Shown here: positions 51,968 to 61,776 of the stretch, in pieces
Layout: the number at the start of each line of letters is the position of its first letter
How positions within the stretch are numbered: the first letter of the stretch is position 1
Assembly (NCBI GenBank): GCA_004143945.1
Contig: SEHB01000001.1
Location: 62,001-126,000, forward strand
DNA length: 64,000 bases
Reading direction: 5' to 3'
Source of the DNA: Lysobacteraceae bacterium
Lineage (GTDB): Bacteria; Pseudomonadota; Gammaproteobacteria; Xanthomonadales; Rhodanobacteraceae
Notes under the pieces: generated by a model
Database searches by the model: none
Seen by the model: only the letters and a program-made list of their open reading frames with translations
Told to the model about the DNA's origin: nothing
Translations under genes and position numbers: made by a program

Positions 51968-52084
51968 GGAATGGTCAAGCGACACCCTGATCCGTCGGAT
52001 CGGGGGGGGGGCCTGCAAATCACTTCGGAAAACGACATGTCCAGCGACGCATCCGCCATTCCCGACTCCCCGTTCCCCATTCCC
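51946..52084. repeat. GGGAATGG-family inverted repeat spanning the argF-argG junction
   Basis: The 29-base arms at 51946-51974 and 52056-52084 match at 23 of 29 positions, with GGGAATGG at both ends of each. The left arm encodes the end of ArgF and the right arm encodes part of the ArgG N-terminus. Confidence 0.8.
52002..52011 (+). repeat. G10 homopolymer upstream of argG
   Basis: Ten consecutive G lie 25 bases before the argG ATG. Runs of this length are prone to slippage and to sequencing error. Confidence 0.8.
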
Positions 52085-53278
52085 GGCCAAGGCGACATCG
52101 TGCTTGCCTTCTCCGGAGGACTGGACACGAGCTTCTGCGTGCCGTGGTTGCGCGAGCGCGGGTGGACCGTGCACACGGTGTTCGCCGATACCGGCGGCGT
52201 CGAGGCGTCCGAGCGCGCGCGGATCGAACAGCGCGCCTCCGAGCTCGGCGTCGCGACGCATGTGACCGTCGATGGCGGCCCCGCGATCTGGGACGGCTTC
52301 GTGCGACCGTTCGTGCACGCAGGCGAGGCGTACCAGGGCCAGTACCCGCTGCTCGTGTCGGACCGCTACCTGATCGTCGAGGCGGTGATCGCGCGCGCGC
52401 GCGAACTCGGCACGCGCACGATCGCGCACGGCTGCACCGGCATGGGCAACGACCAGGTCCGCTTCGACCTCGCGGTGAAATCGCTCGGCGACTTCGACAT
52501 CGTCGCCCCGATCCGCGAGATCCAGAAGGAACACACGCACACGCGCGCGTACGAACAGGCGTACCTCGAGCAACGCGGCTTCGCGGTCGAAGCGAAGCAG
52601 AAGCACTACACGATCAACGAGAACCTGCTCGGCGTCACGATGTCCGGCGGCGAGATCGACCGTTGGGAAGCGCCCGGCGAGGCAGCGCGCGGCTGGTGCA
52701 GGCCGCGCGCCGAATGGCCGGCGCAACCGCTGCGCATCGTCATCGGGTTCGAGCGCGGCGAAGCAGTGCGCATCGAGGGTCGCGCGCTCGCAGGGCCGGC
52801 ACTTCTCGGCGAACTCAACCGCGCGTTCGCGCAGTACGGCGTCGGGCGCGGCCTCTACACCGGCGACACGACGATCGGCCTCAAGGGTCGCATCGTGTTC
52901 GAAGCACCTGGCCTCGTCGCCCTGCTCGTCGCACACCGCGCGCTCGAGGAGGCGGTGCTCAGCAAGCCGCAGAACCGCTTCAAGCCCGAGGTCGCGCGCA
53001 AATGGATCGAACTCGTCTACGAAGGGTTCTTCCACGATCCGCTGAAGACCGACCTCGAGGCGTTCCTCGAGAGTTCGCAGCGCATGGTCAGCGGCGAGGT
53101 CACGCTGGAAACCTCCGGCGGCAGCGTGCACGCGATCGCGGTCGCCTCCGCGCACATCCTCGATGCCGAAGGCGCGACCTATGCCCAGTCCGCCGACTGG
53201 GGCGCGACCGAGGCCGAAGGCTTCATCAAGCTGTTCGGCATGAGTTCGACGCTGTGGGCGCGGGTCAACCGCCGATGA
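52037..53278 (+). CDS. argG: Argininosuccinate synthase
   Basis: Joins citrulline and aspartate using ATP. 413 residues. The ATP-pyrophosphatase loop is [13 protein letters not shown] at about 21-33. [13 protein letters not shown] and [28 protein letters not shown] are further conserved blocks. Relatives start only about two residues before DIVLAFSGG; here the N-terminus is about 16 residues longer ([18 protein letters not shown]) because the repeat lies in it. No better start is seen. argE overlaps the stop (ATGA). Confidence 0.95.
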   Translation: MSSDASAIPDSPFPIPGQGDIVLAFSGGLDTSFCVPWLRERGWTVHTVFADTGGVEASERARIEQRASELGVATHVTVDGGPAIWDGFVRPFVHAGEAYQGQYPLLVSDRYLIVEAVIARARELGTRTIAHGCTGMGNDQVRFDLAVKSLGDFDIVAPIREIQKEHTHTRAYEQAYLEQRGFAVEAKQKHYTINENLLGVTMSGGEIDRWEAPGEAARGWCRPRAEWPAQPLRIVIGFERGEAVRIEGRALAGPALLGELNRAFAQYGVGRGLYTGDTTIGLKGRIVFEAPGLVALLVAHRALEEAVLSKPQNRFKPEVARKWIELVYEGFFHDPLKTDLEAFLESSQRMVSGEVTLETSGGSVHAIAVASAHILDAEGATYAQSADWGATEAEGFIKLFGMSSTLWARVNRR

Positions 53279-54414
53279 GCACGATTCCATCGATCGACCC
53301 GCGCGAAACGCAGCCGCTCGACGCGGTGCTCGCGCACCTGCGTGCGCTGGTCGCATTCGACACGCGCAACCCGCCGCGCGCGATCACGCGCGGCATCTTC
53401 GACTACCTCGAGGCGCGGCTGCGCGGTTTCCGCTGCACGTTCACCGACCACGGAGACGGTGCGCTCAGCCTGCTGGCGACGCGCGGCAGGCCGAGGGTGC
53501 TGTTCAACGTGCACCTCGACACCGTGCCCGATTCACCGCACTGGAGCGCGAGCCCGTTCGAGCTTCGCGTCGACGAGGGCCGCGCGATCGGCCTCGGTGC
53601 CTGCGATACCAAGGGCGCCGCGGCGGCGCTGCTCGCGGCTGCCGAAGCGACCGATGGCGAGGCCGCGATGCTCTTCACGAGCGACGAGGAAGCGAACGAT
53701 GCGCGCTGCGTCGGCGCGTTCATCGCGCAGCTGCCGTTCGCGGACTGGCCGCTGCAGGCGGTGGTCGTGGCCGAGCCGACACGCTGCGAGGCAGTGCTCG
53801 TGCATCGCGGCATCAGTTCGGTGCGGCTGCGCTTTCGCGGCAGCGCCGGCCACGCCTCGGGCGATCTCGCCGCGAACGCGAGCGCGCTGCACCATGCGGT
53901 GCGATGGGGGGCGCGCGCGCTCGAACTCGCGACTTCGCAGGAGCACGAGCGTTTCGGCGGACTCACCGGGCTGCGCTTCAACATCGGCCGGATCGAAGGC
54001 GGGATCAAGGCGAACATGGTCGCGCCCGAAGCGGACCTGCGCTTCGGTTTCCGACCGCTGCCGTCGATGTCGTTCGATCGACTGCACGAGCGTTTCGCGA
54101 CCCTGGTCGATGCGGGCGCGCTGGAACGCTACGAGGAAACCTTCCGCGGTCCGCCGCTGCCCGCAGGCGAGACCGCGGATGCCGAGCAGCGACGCCTCGA
54201 GGCGCGCGACCTCGCCGACGCGCTCGGCCTGCCGATCGGCAACGCGGTCGACTTCTGGACCGAAGCCTCGCTGTTCTCGGCCGCCGGCCTGGCTGCGATC
54301 GTGTTCGGCCCCGGCGACATCGCGCAGGCGCATGCGGCCGACGAATGGGTCGCGCTCGACCAGCTCGCGGCAGCGGCGGCGACCTACCAGCGCCTGTTCG
54401 AGGGGCCGCGATGA
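53275..54414 (+). CDS. argE: M20 deacetylase, probably N-acetylcitrulline deacetylase
   Basis: Removes the acetyl group in arginine synthesis. With an acetylornithine carbamoyltransferase next door, its substrate is most likely N-acetylcitrulline, as in Xanthomonas. 379 residues. The di-metal site has His80 and Asp82 in FNVHLDTVP, Asp111 in GACDTKGA and Glu138-Glu139 in TSDEEAND. A dimerisation domain lies at about 175-290. It overlaps argG by four bases. The 99 bases to argB hold no convincing gene. Confidence 0.93.
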   Translation: MSTIPSIDPRETQPLDAVLAHLRALVAFDTRNPPRAITRGIFDYLEARLRGFRCTFTDHGDGALSLLATRGRPRVLFNVHLDTVPDSPHWSASPFELRVDEGRAIGLGACDTKGAAAALLAAAEATDGEAAMLFTSDEEANDARCVGAFIAQLPFADWPLQAVVVAEPTRCEAVLVHRGISSVRLRFRGSAGHASGDLAANASALHHAVRWGARALELATSQEHERFGGLTGLRFNIGRIEGGIKANMVAPEADLRFGFRPLPSMSFDRLHERFATLVDAGALERYEETFRGPPLPAGETADAEQRRLEARDLADALGLPIGNAVDFWTEASLFSAAGLAAIVFGPGDIAQAHAADEWVALDQLAAAAATYQRLFEGPR

Positions 54415-54513
54415 GCGCGACCGGCACCGACGGCATGGTCCTGGCGGGTCCGCGTCGCCCCGAGGGCGATCGGAGGGCGCCTCCGCGCGCGGGCGACATG
54501 GGCGGTCGACCAC

Positions 54514-55836
54514 ATGGCTGAGATGCGCAGCACGATCATCCGCCTGCTTTCCAACATGGCGAGCGCGAAGGAGATCCAGCAGTACCTCAAGCGCTTTTCG
54601 CAGCAGGATGCGACGCGCTTCGCGGTGGTCAAGGTCGGCGGCGCGGTGCTGCGCGACGAACTCGAGGCGCTGGTGTCCTCGCTCGCGTTCCTGCAGCAGG
54701 TCGGCCTCACGCCGATCGTCGTCCATGGTGCCGGGCCGCAGCTCGACGAGCGCATGCGCGAGACCGGAATCGAGAAGCGCACGCTCGACGGCCTGCGCGT
54801 CACCGACGCGCGCGTGCTGGCGGTCGTGCGCCAGGTGTTGCGTACGGAAAACCTGCGGCTGGTCGAGGCGCTGCAGGCGCAGGACGTGCGCGCGACTTCG
54901 ATCCAGTCCGGCGTGTTCGAGGCCGAACTGCTCGACCCCGCCGCCTTCGGCCTCGTCGGCAAGGTCGTGCGCGTCGACAGTGACGGCATCTCGGCCGCGA
55001 TCCGCGCCGGATCGATCCCCGTGATCGCCTCGCTCGCGGAAACCGCGGGCGGGCAGATCGTCAACGTCAATGCCGATTTCGCCGCGAACGAGCTCGTGCA
55101 GGCGCTGCAGCCGTACAAGATCGTGTTCCTGACCGGCACCGGCGGCCTGCTCGACGAGCACGGCCGCATCATCGATTCGATCAACCTGTCGACCGAGTAC
55201 GAACACCTGCTCGCGCAGCCCTGGATCAACGGCGGCATGCGCCTGAAGCTCGAGCAGATCAAGCACCTGCTCGACGGCTTGCCGCTGTCCTCGTCGGTGT
55301 CGATCACGCGGCCGGCCGAACTCGCGAAGGAACTGTTCACGCACAAGGGCTCGGGCACGCTCGTGCGCCGCGGCGAGCGCGTGCTGCGTGCGCAGGCGTG
55401 GGAAGATCTCGATCAGCTGCGGTTGCAGGCGCTGATCGAGTCGGCGTTCGGGCGCAGGCTGCTGCCCGGCTACTTCGAGCGCACGCGCCTGCTGCGCGCC
55501 TACGTCAGCGAGAACTATCGCGTCGCCCTGATCCTCACCGAGGAAGGTGGCCGCGCCTATCTCGACAAGTTCGCGGTGCTCGACGAGGCGCAGGGCGAGG
55601 GCATCGGGCGCGCCGTCTGGCAGGTCATGCGCGAGGAGACGCCGCGCCTGTTCTGGCGGTCACGCCGCGGCAATCCGGTGAATGCGTTCTACTTCGCCGA
55701 GAGCGACGGTTGCATCAAGCTGCCCGAGTGGAAGGTGTTCTGGTACGGCTTCGACGGGTTCGACGAGGTCGTGCGCTGCGTCGAGCACGCGCGCACGCGT
55801 GCACGCACGCTGCTGGAGCAAGGGATGGACGCATGA
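54514..55836 (+). CDS. argB: Bifunctional N-acetylglutamate kinase/synthase
   Basis: A 440-residue fusion. The amino-acid kinase domain (about 20-290) has [37 protein letters not shown] and [15 protein letters not shown]-terminal GNAT acetyltransferase domain (about 295-440) has [20 protein letters not shown] and [21 protein letters not shown]. This matches the NAGS-NAGK of Xanthomonas, so both the first and second steps of arginine synthesis may be done by one protein. In that protein arginine inhibits. It overlaps argC (ATGA). Confidence 0.95.
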   Translation: MAEMRSTIIRLLSNMASAKEIQQYLKRFSQQDATRFAVVKVGGAVLRDELEALVSSLAFLQQVGLTPIVVHGAGPQLDERMRETGIEKRTLDGLRVTDARVLAVVRQVLRTENLRLVEALQAQDVRATSIQSGVFEAELLDPAAFGLVGKVVRVDSDGISAAIRAGSIPVIASLAETAGGQIVNVNADFAANELVQALQPYKIVFLTGTGGLLDEHGRIIDSINLSTEYEHLLAQPWINGGMRLKLEQIKHLLDGLPLSSSVSITRPAELAKELFTHKGSGTLVRRGERVLRAQAWEDLDQLRLQALIESAFGRRLLPGYFERTRLLRAYVSENYRVALILTEEGGRAYLDKFAVLDEAQGEGIGRAVWQVMREETPRLFWRSRRGNPVNAFYFAESDGCIKLPEWKVFWYGFDGFDEVVRCVEHARTRARTLLEQGMDA

Positions 55837-56792
55837 GGCGGATCGGACTCGTCGGCGCGCGTGGCCATGTCGGCGCCGAGCTGATGCGCCTCGTCGATGC
55901 GCATCCCGCGATCGAACTCGCGTTCGCGTGTTCGCGTTCGCGCGCGGGCGAGCCATGCGGTGCCCGGGACCTGCGCTACGAGGATCTCGCGCCCGCGGAG
56001 GCCGCGCGTCGCGAGGTCGACGCGGTCGTGCTCGCGCTGCCGAACGGCGCCTCGGAGCCCTATGTATCCGCGATCGCCGAGGTCGATCCGGCGCGCGCGA
56101 TCGTCGACCTCTCCGCCGACCATCGCTTCGACGACTGGACCTACGGATTGCCCGAGCTCACGCGCGGCCGATACAGGGGCCAGCGGCGCATCGCGAACCC
56201 GGGGTGCTACGCGACCGCGATGCAACTCGCGATCGCGCCACTGCGCGACGGACTCGCGGGACCGCCGGTCTGCTTCGGCGTGTCGGGCTGGTCGGGCGCC
56301 GGCACCACGCCATCCGATCGCAACGACCCCGCCAAGCTGCGTGACAACCTGATGCCGTACGCGCTCGCCGATCACCTGCACGAGCGCGAAGTCACGCGCC
56401 AGCTCGGCGTGCCGGTGGAGTTCATGCCGCATGTCGGGCCGCACTTCCGCGGCATCATGCTCACCGTCAATTTGTGGCTGCAGCATCCGACCACGCGCGA
56501 CGCGGTCGCCGCGCGCTACCGCGAGCACTACCGAGGCGAGCCACTCGTGCGCGTGCTCGACGAGGCGCCATGGGTCAGTGCGATCGCCGGATGCCACCAT
56601 GCGGAAATCGGCGGTTTCACGGTCGCGCCCGGAGGCCGCCGCGTCGTGATCGTCGCGACGCTCGACAACCTGCTCAAGGGCGCGGCGACGCAGGCGATGC
56701 AGAATCTCAACCTCGCGCTGCGCCTGGACGAGTTTGCGGGCATCCCGCTGCCCGCTGCGGCGGATGCCGATGCGCGACAGGAGGGCCGATGA
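55833..56792 (+). CDS. argC: N-acetyl-gamma-glutamyl-phosphate reductase
   Basis: NADPH-dependent reduction of acetylglutamyl phosphate to the semialdehyde. 319 residues. The nucleotide loop is [17 protein letters not shown]. The catalytic Cys is in [35 protein letters not shown] and [17 protein letters not shown] are conserved. It is coupled to argB and argH by 4-base overlaps on both sides. Confidence 0.96.
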   Translation: MRRIGLVGARGHVGAELMRLVDAHPAIELAFACSRSRAGEPCGARDLRYEDLAPAEAARREVDAVVLALPNGASEPYVSAIAEVDPARAIVDLSADHRFDDWTYGLPELTRGRYRGQRRIANPGCYATAMQLAIAPLRDGLAGPPVCFGVSGWSGAGTTPSDRNDPAKLRDNLMPYALADHLHEREVTRQLGVPVEFMPHVGPHFRGIMLTVNLWLQHPTTRDAVAARYREHYRGEPLVRVLDEAPWVSAIAGCHHAEIGGFTVAPGGRRVVIVATLDNLLKGAATQAMQNLNLALRLDEFAGIPLPAAADADARQEGR

Positions 56793-58087
56793 CCGATCCG
56801 CTCTGGCACAAATCCGGTACGCGCATCGATGCGCGCGTCATGCAGTTCCTCGCCGGCGACGACGTGCTGCTCGATCGCGAGTTCTTCCTGCACGACATCG
56901 CGGCGAGCAAGGTGCATGTCGAGGGCCTCGCGCGCATCGGCCTGCTCGTCGACGCCGAGGCGGATGCGATCGCTGCCGAGCTCGATGCGCTTGCGCGCGA
57001 CTTCGGCGAAGGGCGCTTCGTGCTCGATGACCGCCACGAGGACGGCCATTCGGCGATCGAGGCCCGCCTCGTCGAGCGCCTCGGCGACACCGGGCGCAAG
57101 GTCCACGCCGGCCGCAGCCGCAACGACCAGGTGCTCGTCGCGACGCGGCTCTGGCTGAAGGCGAAACTCGGGCGCCTGGCCGCGCTCTGCCACGAAAGCG
57201 CCGGCGCATGCCTCGAGCGCGCTGCCGCGACGAGCCTGCCGATGCCGGGCTACACGCACCTGCAACGCGCGGTGGTGTCCTCGACCGCGATGTGGTTCGC
57301 GGGCTTCGCCGAGGCCTTCATCGACGATGCCTGGCGCGCACGCGACACGCTCGCATGGATCGATGCGAACCCGCTCGGTACCGCCGCGGGCTTCGGCGTG
57401 AACCTGCTGCTCGACCGCGACCATTCGACTTGCGCACTCGGCTTCGCGCGGATGCAGGCGAGTCCGGTCTACGCACAGCTCTCGCGCGGAAAGTTCGAGA
57501 TCGCGGCGCTCGACGCGCTCGCCAGCGCGACGCTCGACCTGCGCCGGATCGCCTGGGACCTCTCGCTGTTCACGACCGCGGAGTTCGGCTTCGTGCGGCT
57601 GCCGCCCGAGTACACGACCGGCAGCTCGATCATGCCGAACAAGCGCAATCCCGACGTGATCGAGCTGATGCGCGCGACGCATGCGAGCGTCGCCGCGGCG
57701 CGCTGCGAGATCGAACAGCTGCTGTCGTTGCCCTCGGGCTACCAGCGCGACCTGCAGCCTTCCAAGGGCGCGATCGTGCACGGCTTCGGGCGTGGCCTCG
57801 GCGCGCTCGAACTGCTGCCCGAATTGCTGCGGCGCCTCGAATGGAATCCCGCGGCGATGCGCGCGGCCATCGAGCCCGCGATGCATGCAACCGATCTCGC
57901 GATCGAGCAGGCGCTGGCCGGCGTGCCGTTCCGCAAGGCGTATCGCGAGGCGGCCGACGCCGTGCAGGCGCTCGCGCAGCGCACGCCTGAAGCCAGCCTC
58001 GCGGCGCGCACCTCGCCCGGCGCGGAAGGCGACCTGCGGCTTGCCGAGTTGAACGCGCGCTGGCTCGCGCTCGCGCCCGGGGGCTAG
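56789..58087 (+). CDS. argH: Argininosuccinate lyase
   Basis: Splits argininosuccinate to arginine and fumarate. 432 residues. [26 protein letters not shown] and the signature [16 protein letters not shown] (active Ser in SSIMPNK) are present. The catalytic His is in PGYTHLQRA. The N-terminus is a little shorter than in E. coli. It ends the argF-G-E-B-C-H cluster. A 104-base gap follows. Confidence 0.96.
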   Translation: MTDPLWHKSGTRIDARVMQFLAGDDVLLDREFFLHDIAASKVHVEGLARIGLLVDAEADAIAAELDALARDFGEGRFVLDDRHEDGHSAIEARLVERLGDTGRKVHAGRSRNDQVLVATRLWLKAKLGRLAALCHESAGACLERAAATSLPMPGYTHLQRAVVSSTAMWFAGFAEAFIDDAWRARDTLAWIDANPLGTAAGFGVNLLLDRDHSTCALGFARMQASPVYAQLSRGKFEIAALDALASATLDLRRIAWDLSLFTTAEFGFVRLPPEYTTGSSIMPNKRNPDVIELMRATHASVAAARCEIEQLLSLPSGYQRDLQPSKGAIVHGFGRGLGALELLPELLRRLEWNPAAMRAAIEPAMHATDLAIEQALAGVPFRKAYREAADAVQALAQRTPEASLAARTSPGAEGDLRLAELNARWLALAPGG

Positions 58088-58191
58088 CGCGTCGCGGTGC
58101 CGCGCCGCAGAATGGCGCGAGGCGCGCGCGTGCCCGGCGTGGCGTGGCCGTGCCGAACGCGTCCAGCGCGTGACACACAAGGGACTGACCG

Positions 58192-59247
58192 ATGCCGGTT
58201 TCGCTGCCATCTTCCGCGCAAGACCGCCTGCTGGTGTTCGCGCCGCATCCCGACGACGAAACCATCGCGACCGGCGCGCTGATCCAGGCGGCGTTGCGCG
58301 CCGGGGCGCGCGTCGAGGTGCTGTTCGCGACCGACGGCGACAACAATCCGTGGCCGCAACGCTGGCTCGAACGCCGCTGGCGCATCGATGCGGACGCCCG
58401 CGTGCGCTGGGGCGCGCGCCGGCGCGCCGAAGCGCGTGCCGCGCTCGAGCGGCTGGCCGTCGCGGGTCACGCGGCGGACGCGCACTTCCTCGGCTGGCCC
58501 GACCAGGGCCTGACCGCGATGCTGATGGACCATCCGCAGGCGATCGATGCGCTGCGCGATCGCATCACCGCGTTCGCGCCGAGCCATGTCGCGATGCCCG
58601 CGCTCGGCGACGCGCATCCGGATCACAGCGCGCTGCACGTGATGGCCGAACTCGCGCTGCTGCAGGCAGGCTTTCGGTGCGTGCGCCTCGCGTACTGCGT
58701 GCACGGCGCGTCCGCGCCCGACATGCTCGAGATCGCCACCGACGAACCTGCGCGCGCGTGCAAGCGTGCGGCGATGGAGGCCTACGCGAGCCAGCTCGCG
58801 CTGAGCCGCAACCGCCTCGTCGCGCTGGCCGAACGCGCCGAAGCGTTCGAGGCATCGCCTGCGGGTTCGACCGCGATCGAAGGCAATCCGGCCACGATCA
58901 CGATTGCATGCGAACCTCCGCGCCTGCGCTTCGCGCGCCGCGAGTTGCTGCTGGTGCTCGCGACGCGGGCCGGCGTGCTGCGCTTTCGCCATGCGGTACC
59001 GACGACCTCGGTGCCTGCGCGCATGTTGCTGCGCGACCGCGACGGCCACGCGATCGAGGCCGATTGGGACGGCCACGCGCTCACGCTCGAACTTCCACGG
59101 TTCGCGCGGCCGCTGCTTTCGGCATGGGCGAAATGCGATCGGGGTCATCCGCGCCTCGTCGTCTACGATCGCGAGCGCTGGGCGCGCGCGCCGGGGCGCA
59201 CGCGCGCGTCGGTCCCCGCGCTGCCTGCGGTGCTCGGCCACCCGTGA
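58192..59247 (+). CDS. PIG-L (LmbE-like) family deacetylase
   Basis: A 351-residue zinc hydrolase. The metal motif FAPHPDDETIATGALI has His19, Asp21 and Asp22, and the second motif is GDAHPDHSALH. The family removes N-acetyl groups from sugars or amides. The C-terminal about 110 residues (from PPRLRFARRELLLVLATRAG) are outside the core domain. The substrate is unknown. It is coupled by a GTGA overlap to an alpha/beta hydrolase, so the two probably act together. Confidence 0.88.
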   Translation: MPVSLPSSAQDRLLVFAPHPDDETIATGALIQAALRAGARVEVLFATDGDNNPWPQRWLERRWRIDADARVRWGARRRAEARAALERLAVAGHAADAHFLGWPDQGLTAMLMDHPQAIDALRDRITAFAPSHVAMPALGDAHPDHSALHVMAELALLQAGFRCVRLAYCVHGASAPDMLEIATDEPARACKRAAMEAYASQLALSRNRLVALAERAEAFEASPAGSTAIEGNPATITIACEPPRLRFARRELLLVLATRAGVLRFRHAVPTTSVPARMLLRDRDGHAIEADWDGHALTLELPRFARPLLSAWAKCDRGHPRLVVYDRERWARAPGRTRASVPALPAVLGHP

Positions 59248-60110
59248 CGGCCACGCCCGGACCCGCGCCGATCCGCGACGAGAGCGTGCGCGTGCGTGCC
59301 GATGACGGGGCAGAAGCCGACCTGCGCATGATCGCGCCGTCCAGCGCGGACGCGCCGCTGCTGTACTGGTTGCCGGCGCTCGGCGTGACGGCGCGCAGCT
59401 ACGTCGCGTTCGCGTACGCGCTCGCCTCGCGCGGCGTCGCGGTCGCCTTGCACGAATGGCGCGGAGGCGGATCCAGCGATCGCCGCGCGGGCCGCCACGT
59501 CGACTGGGGGTATCGGGACCTGCTGCGACGGGACCTGCCGGCCGGATTCGGCGCGGCGCGTGACGTGCTCGGTGCGCGCGCGCTGCTGCTCGGCGGCCAC
59601 AGCCTCGGTGGCCAGCTCGCGCTGCTGTCGGCGGCGCTGCCGCCGTATCCGCCGAGACGGATCGTGCTGGTCGCGAGCGGTGCGCCGTGGTGGCGCGCAT
59701 TCCCGCACCGCCACCTCGTGCGCGCCGTGCTGCATGCCGCGCCCGTGATCGCGCGCGTCCGCGGCTACTTCCCGGGGCGCCGCCTCGGATTCGGCGGCAA
59801 CGAGGCGCGCGGCGTGATCTCGGATTGGGCGCGCAGCGGGCGCACGGGTCGCTACGCGGTCGACGGAATCGGCGATCTCGAGCAGGCGCTTGCCCGCTGC
59901 CGCGTGCAGGTGGATGCATGGCGCCTCGCGGACGACTGGCTCGGCCCCGCGGCGTCGCTGGACTGGTTGCTCGGCAAACTGCCGCAGGCCGAGCGCCGGG
60001 TCACCGTGCTCGACGACGCGGCGCTCGGGACCCGCGCCGACCACTTCTCATGGATGAAGGAGCCGGCGCGGCTCGCGACCGCGATCGCCGACGCGATCGA
60101 TGGCCCGTAG
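59244..60110 (+). CDS. Alpha/beta hydrolase
   Basis: A 288-residue hydrolase of the serine aminopeptidase/YheT-like type. The nucleophile elbow GGHSLGG has Ser120. YWLPALGVTARSYVAFAYALASRGVAV is the oxyanion-side segment. HEWRGGGSSDRRAGRHVDWGYRDLL is conserved, and a C-terminal His lies in RADHFSWM. There is no signal peptide, so it is cytoplasmic. The GTG start overlaps the PIG-L gene. Substrate unknown. Confidence 0.87.
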   Translation: MTATPGPAPIRDESVRVRADDGAEADLRMIAPSSADAPLLYWLPALGVTARSYVAFAYALASRGVAVALHEWRGGGSSDRRAGRHVDWGYRDLLRRDLPAGFGAARDVLGARALLLGGHSLGGQLALLSAALPPYPPRRIVLVASGAPWWRAFPHRHLVRAVLHAAPVIARVRGYFPGRRLGFGGNEARGVISDWARSGRTGRYAVDGIGDLEQALARCRVQVDAWRLADDWLGPAASLDWLLGKLPQAERRVTVLDDAALGTRADHFSWMKEPARLATAIADAIDGP

Positions 60111-60423
60111 GGGGGCGCAGCCGCGCAGCGGCGAGCCCGCGATCAGGACGCCGCGGTCGCTGAGTGGCCGTGAGGAGCTCGGGAGGGCATGCGGGCGGCG
60201 CCTGTCGTGCTTCCTGATGCGCGCGCTCGGCGCCCGGTTCCGCTTTAGATTCGTTAGTATAATCAATAAATTGCGTGATATTTCCAACGTCGTTTCGCAT
60301 GTACCGGTAACGGAATCTTACGCGTGCGCCGCGCATAATCGCGGGCTGCCCGCGGCCGTGGGCGCATCGCGCCGGCGGCATCCGGCGGGCGGCCGTCTAC
60401 ATCGCATCCGGAGGTATCAGTTC
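60111..60423 (+). promoter_or_regulatory. Intergenic region with an AT-rich island and TATAAT box
   Basis: 313 non-coding bases. In 60244-60283, 31 of 40 bases are A or T, in striking contrast to the surroundings. TATAAT at 60258-60263 is a perfect -10 hexamer. The -35 is weak. This would give a leader of about 150 bases for the gene at 60424, which has a GGAGG ribosome site at 60410-60414. Confidence 0.55.
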
Positions 60424-60780
60424 ATGACATATGACATCGGCATCGGACGCTGCGCCGAAGTGGGCGAGGACACGGTGGTCGTGAAACTCGAAAGCGTGAT
60501 GGTCGAGCGGCTCTCCCCGGGCCAGCCCTGGCGCCGCTCCGGCACCAGCCTGTTGAGGCTCAAGCGCACGCTCTGCAGCGCGACGCGTCCGCCGCAGGCC
60601 GATCGTGAACTGTTCCTCGACCGCGCGGCGCTGTCCAAGCGCTGCATGGGCGCACTCGACCTCGATGGCGACGGTGAGACGATCTCGGTCGACCTGCGCG
60701 CGCTGCTCAACGGTGTCGATCCGCAGCCGTCCGCGGGCCCGCAGAGCAAGAGCCGCGCGGCCGACCGTCGCGTGCGCTGA
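60424..60780 (+). CDS. Hypothetical protein
   Basis: A 118-residue product with a strong GGAGG 9 bases before the ATG and a strong terminator after the stop, so it is very likely expressed alone. No family is recognised. It starts MTYDIGIGRCAEVGEDTVVVK, is soluble and basic at the end (SKSRAADRRVR), and has DLDGDGETISVD at about residues 78-89, superficially like an EF-hand loop but shifted by one. No signal peptide or membrane helix. Confidence 0.6.
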   Translation: MTYDIGIGRCAEVGEDTVVVKLESVMVERLSPGQPWRRSGTSLLRLKRTLCSATRPPQADRELFLDRAALSKRCMGALDLDGDGETISVDLRALLNGVDPQPSAGPQSKSRAADRRVR

Positions 60781-60798
60781 GCATTGCTGACGCTGACG

Positions 60799-60826
60799 AA
60801 AAAGGCCACCCGAGGGTGGCCTTTTT
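60799..60826. terminator. Bidirectional Rho-independent terminator
   Basis: AAAAAGGCCACCC, GA, then GGGTGGCCTTTTT: a perfect 13-bp stem with A and T runs that can stop transcription from both sides. It serves the gene at 60424 and possibly the convergent gene at 60911. The identical stem recurs at 61736. Confidence 0.9.
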
Positions 60827-60910
60827 CGTTTCGCCTGGATCTCCCGCCGCGCGCCCCATCCGTGGGGCAGCGCGGCGGCTCGATCCGTCCGCGTCTTCGA
60901 CGCGCCGTGC

Positions 60911-61426
60911 TTAGCGGCCGTCGCCGTCCGCGTCGCCCGGCAGTGCGCGCTCGACACGGTGCCACGCGGCCTTGGTTGCCTGCTTGGCGTCTTCCCACTG
61001 CAGGCGCGACGTGCCCTTCGTGCGGTCCCAGTCGGCGCGCAGGCTGTTCTCGGCCTGGTCCCAGGTCTGGCCGCGATACGCGTCGCGGTTGGTGTAACCG
61101 AGCTTGTAGGCCGGCGAATAGTCGTCGTAGCCATAGCTCGAGTTGTAGTACGGCTCGCGCGTGTACGAATCGCGCCAGTACGTCTCTTCCGCGGTCGGAT
61201 TCACCGCTTCGCCTGCCGCCTTGCCCGCAAGGCCGCCTGCCACTGCGCCGACGACGCCGCCGATCGCCGCGCCCACCGGGCCAGCCACCGAGCCGAGCGC
61301 TGCGCCCGCCACGCCGCCACCTGCCGCACCGACGCCGGTGCCGACCGGATGCGCGCCCGGCGTTCCACTGATCGGGTCACGATTGAGATCACGCGAATGG
61401 TCTGTCGCGTTCGAGTGCTTGTTCAT
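60911..61426 (-). CDS. Glycine-zipper protein with YD-rich and C-terminal helical parts
   Basis: A 171-residue protein without a signal peptide. A polar N-terminus (MNKHSNATDHSRDLNRDP) is followed by a glycine/alanine zipper at about 30-75 (GAAGGGVAGAALGSVAGPVGAAIGGVVGAVAGGLAGKAAGEAV). Next comes a Tyr-rich stretch (YWRDSYTREPYYNSSYGYDDYSPAYKLGY) and a charged helix (AENSLRADWDRTKGTSRLQWEDAKQATKAAW). Similar proteins are widespread in proteobacteria, often stress-induced, with unknown function. Confidence 0.8.
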   Translation of the reverse strand: MNKHSNATDHSRDLNRDPISGTPGAHPVGTGVGAAGGGVAGAALGSVAGPVGAAIGGVVGAVAGGLAGKAAGEAVNPTAEETYWRDSYTREPYYNSSYGYDDYSPAYKLGYTNRDAYRGQTWDQAENSLRADWDRTKGTSRLQWEDAKQATKAAWHRVERALPGDADGDGR

Positions 61427-61735
61427 GGTCGCTCAACTCCTGTTGTCTGATCGAATCCCTTCGCTCCACGTTGGAGCGCTGGTGAAAACGACGGTGACAT
61501 GCGGAGCGTGACAGCAGGGTAACTGCGGGCCTGAACGGTTCATGCAACGCGAGGGAAAGCATGCGAGTCGCGCGAGCGGCGGTCTTTCGCGGGCGCATGC
61601 CGGTGGGCGCTTTCGCGACGGCGGAGCCGGCTCGCGCGTTCGCACGCCGGCTTCGGGGAGAAGCGACACGCGCGCGCATGCGGCAGGCGACGCAAGCGGC
61701 CAGGGGTCGTCCGCGCGATCGCATGCGCACCAACG
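61427..61735. other. Intergenic region between the zipper gene and tRNA-Pro
   Basis: About 310 bases with no gene that I can support. It should hold the promoter of the zipper-protein gene on the minus strand. I see no clear consensus box. Confidence 0.3.
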
Positions 61736-61765
61736 AAAAAGGCCACCCGCGAGGGTGGCCTTTTT
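61736..61765. terminator. Terminator of tRNA-Pro, same stem as at 60799
   Basis: AAAAAGGCCACCC, GCGA, then GGGTGGCCTTTTT. On the minus strand it begins 11 bases after the tRNA 3' end. The 13-bp stem is identical to that at 60799-60826; only the loop differs. Confidence 0.9.
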
Positions 61766-61776
61766 CACTGGTCTGG

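Noticed and set aside
51026-53356. 776-codon minus-strand frame opposite argF and argG
   Set aside because: Shadow frame; both sense genes are intact and conserved.
54411-54521. 36-codon frame between argE and argB starting at an ATGA overlap
   Set aside because: The coupling is suggestive, but the product is Pro/Arg/Gly-rich without conservation I can recognise, and it overlaps the argB start.
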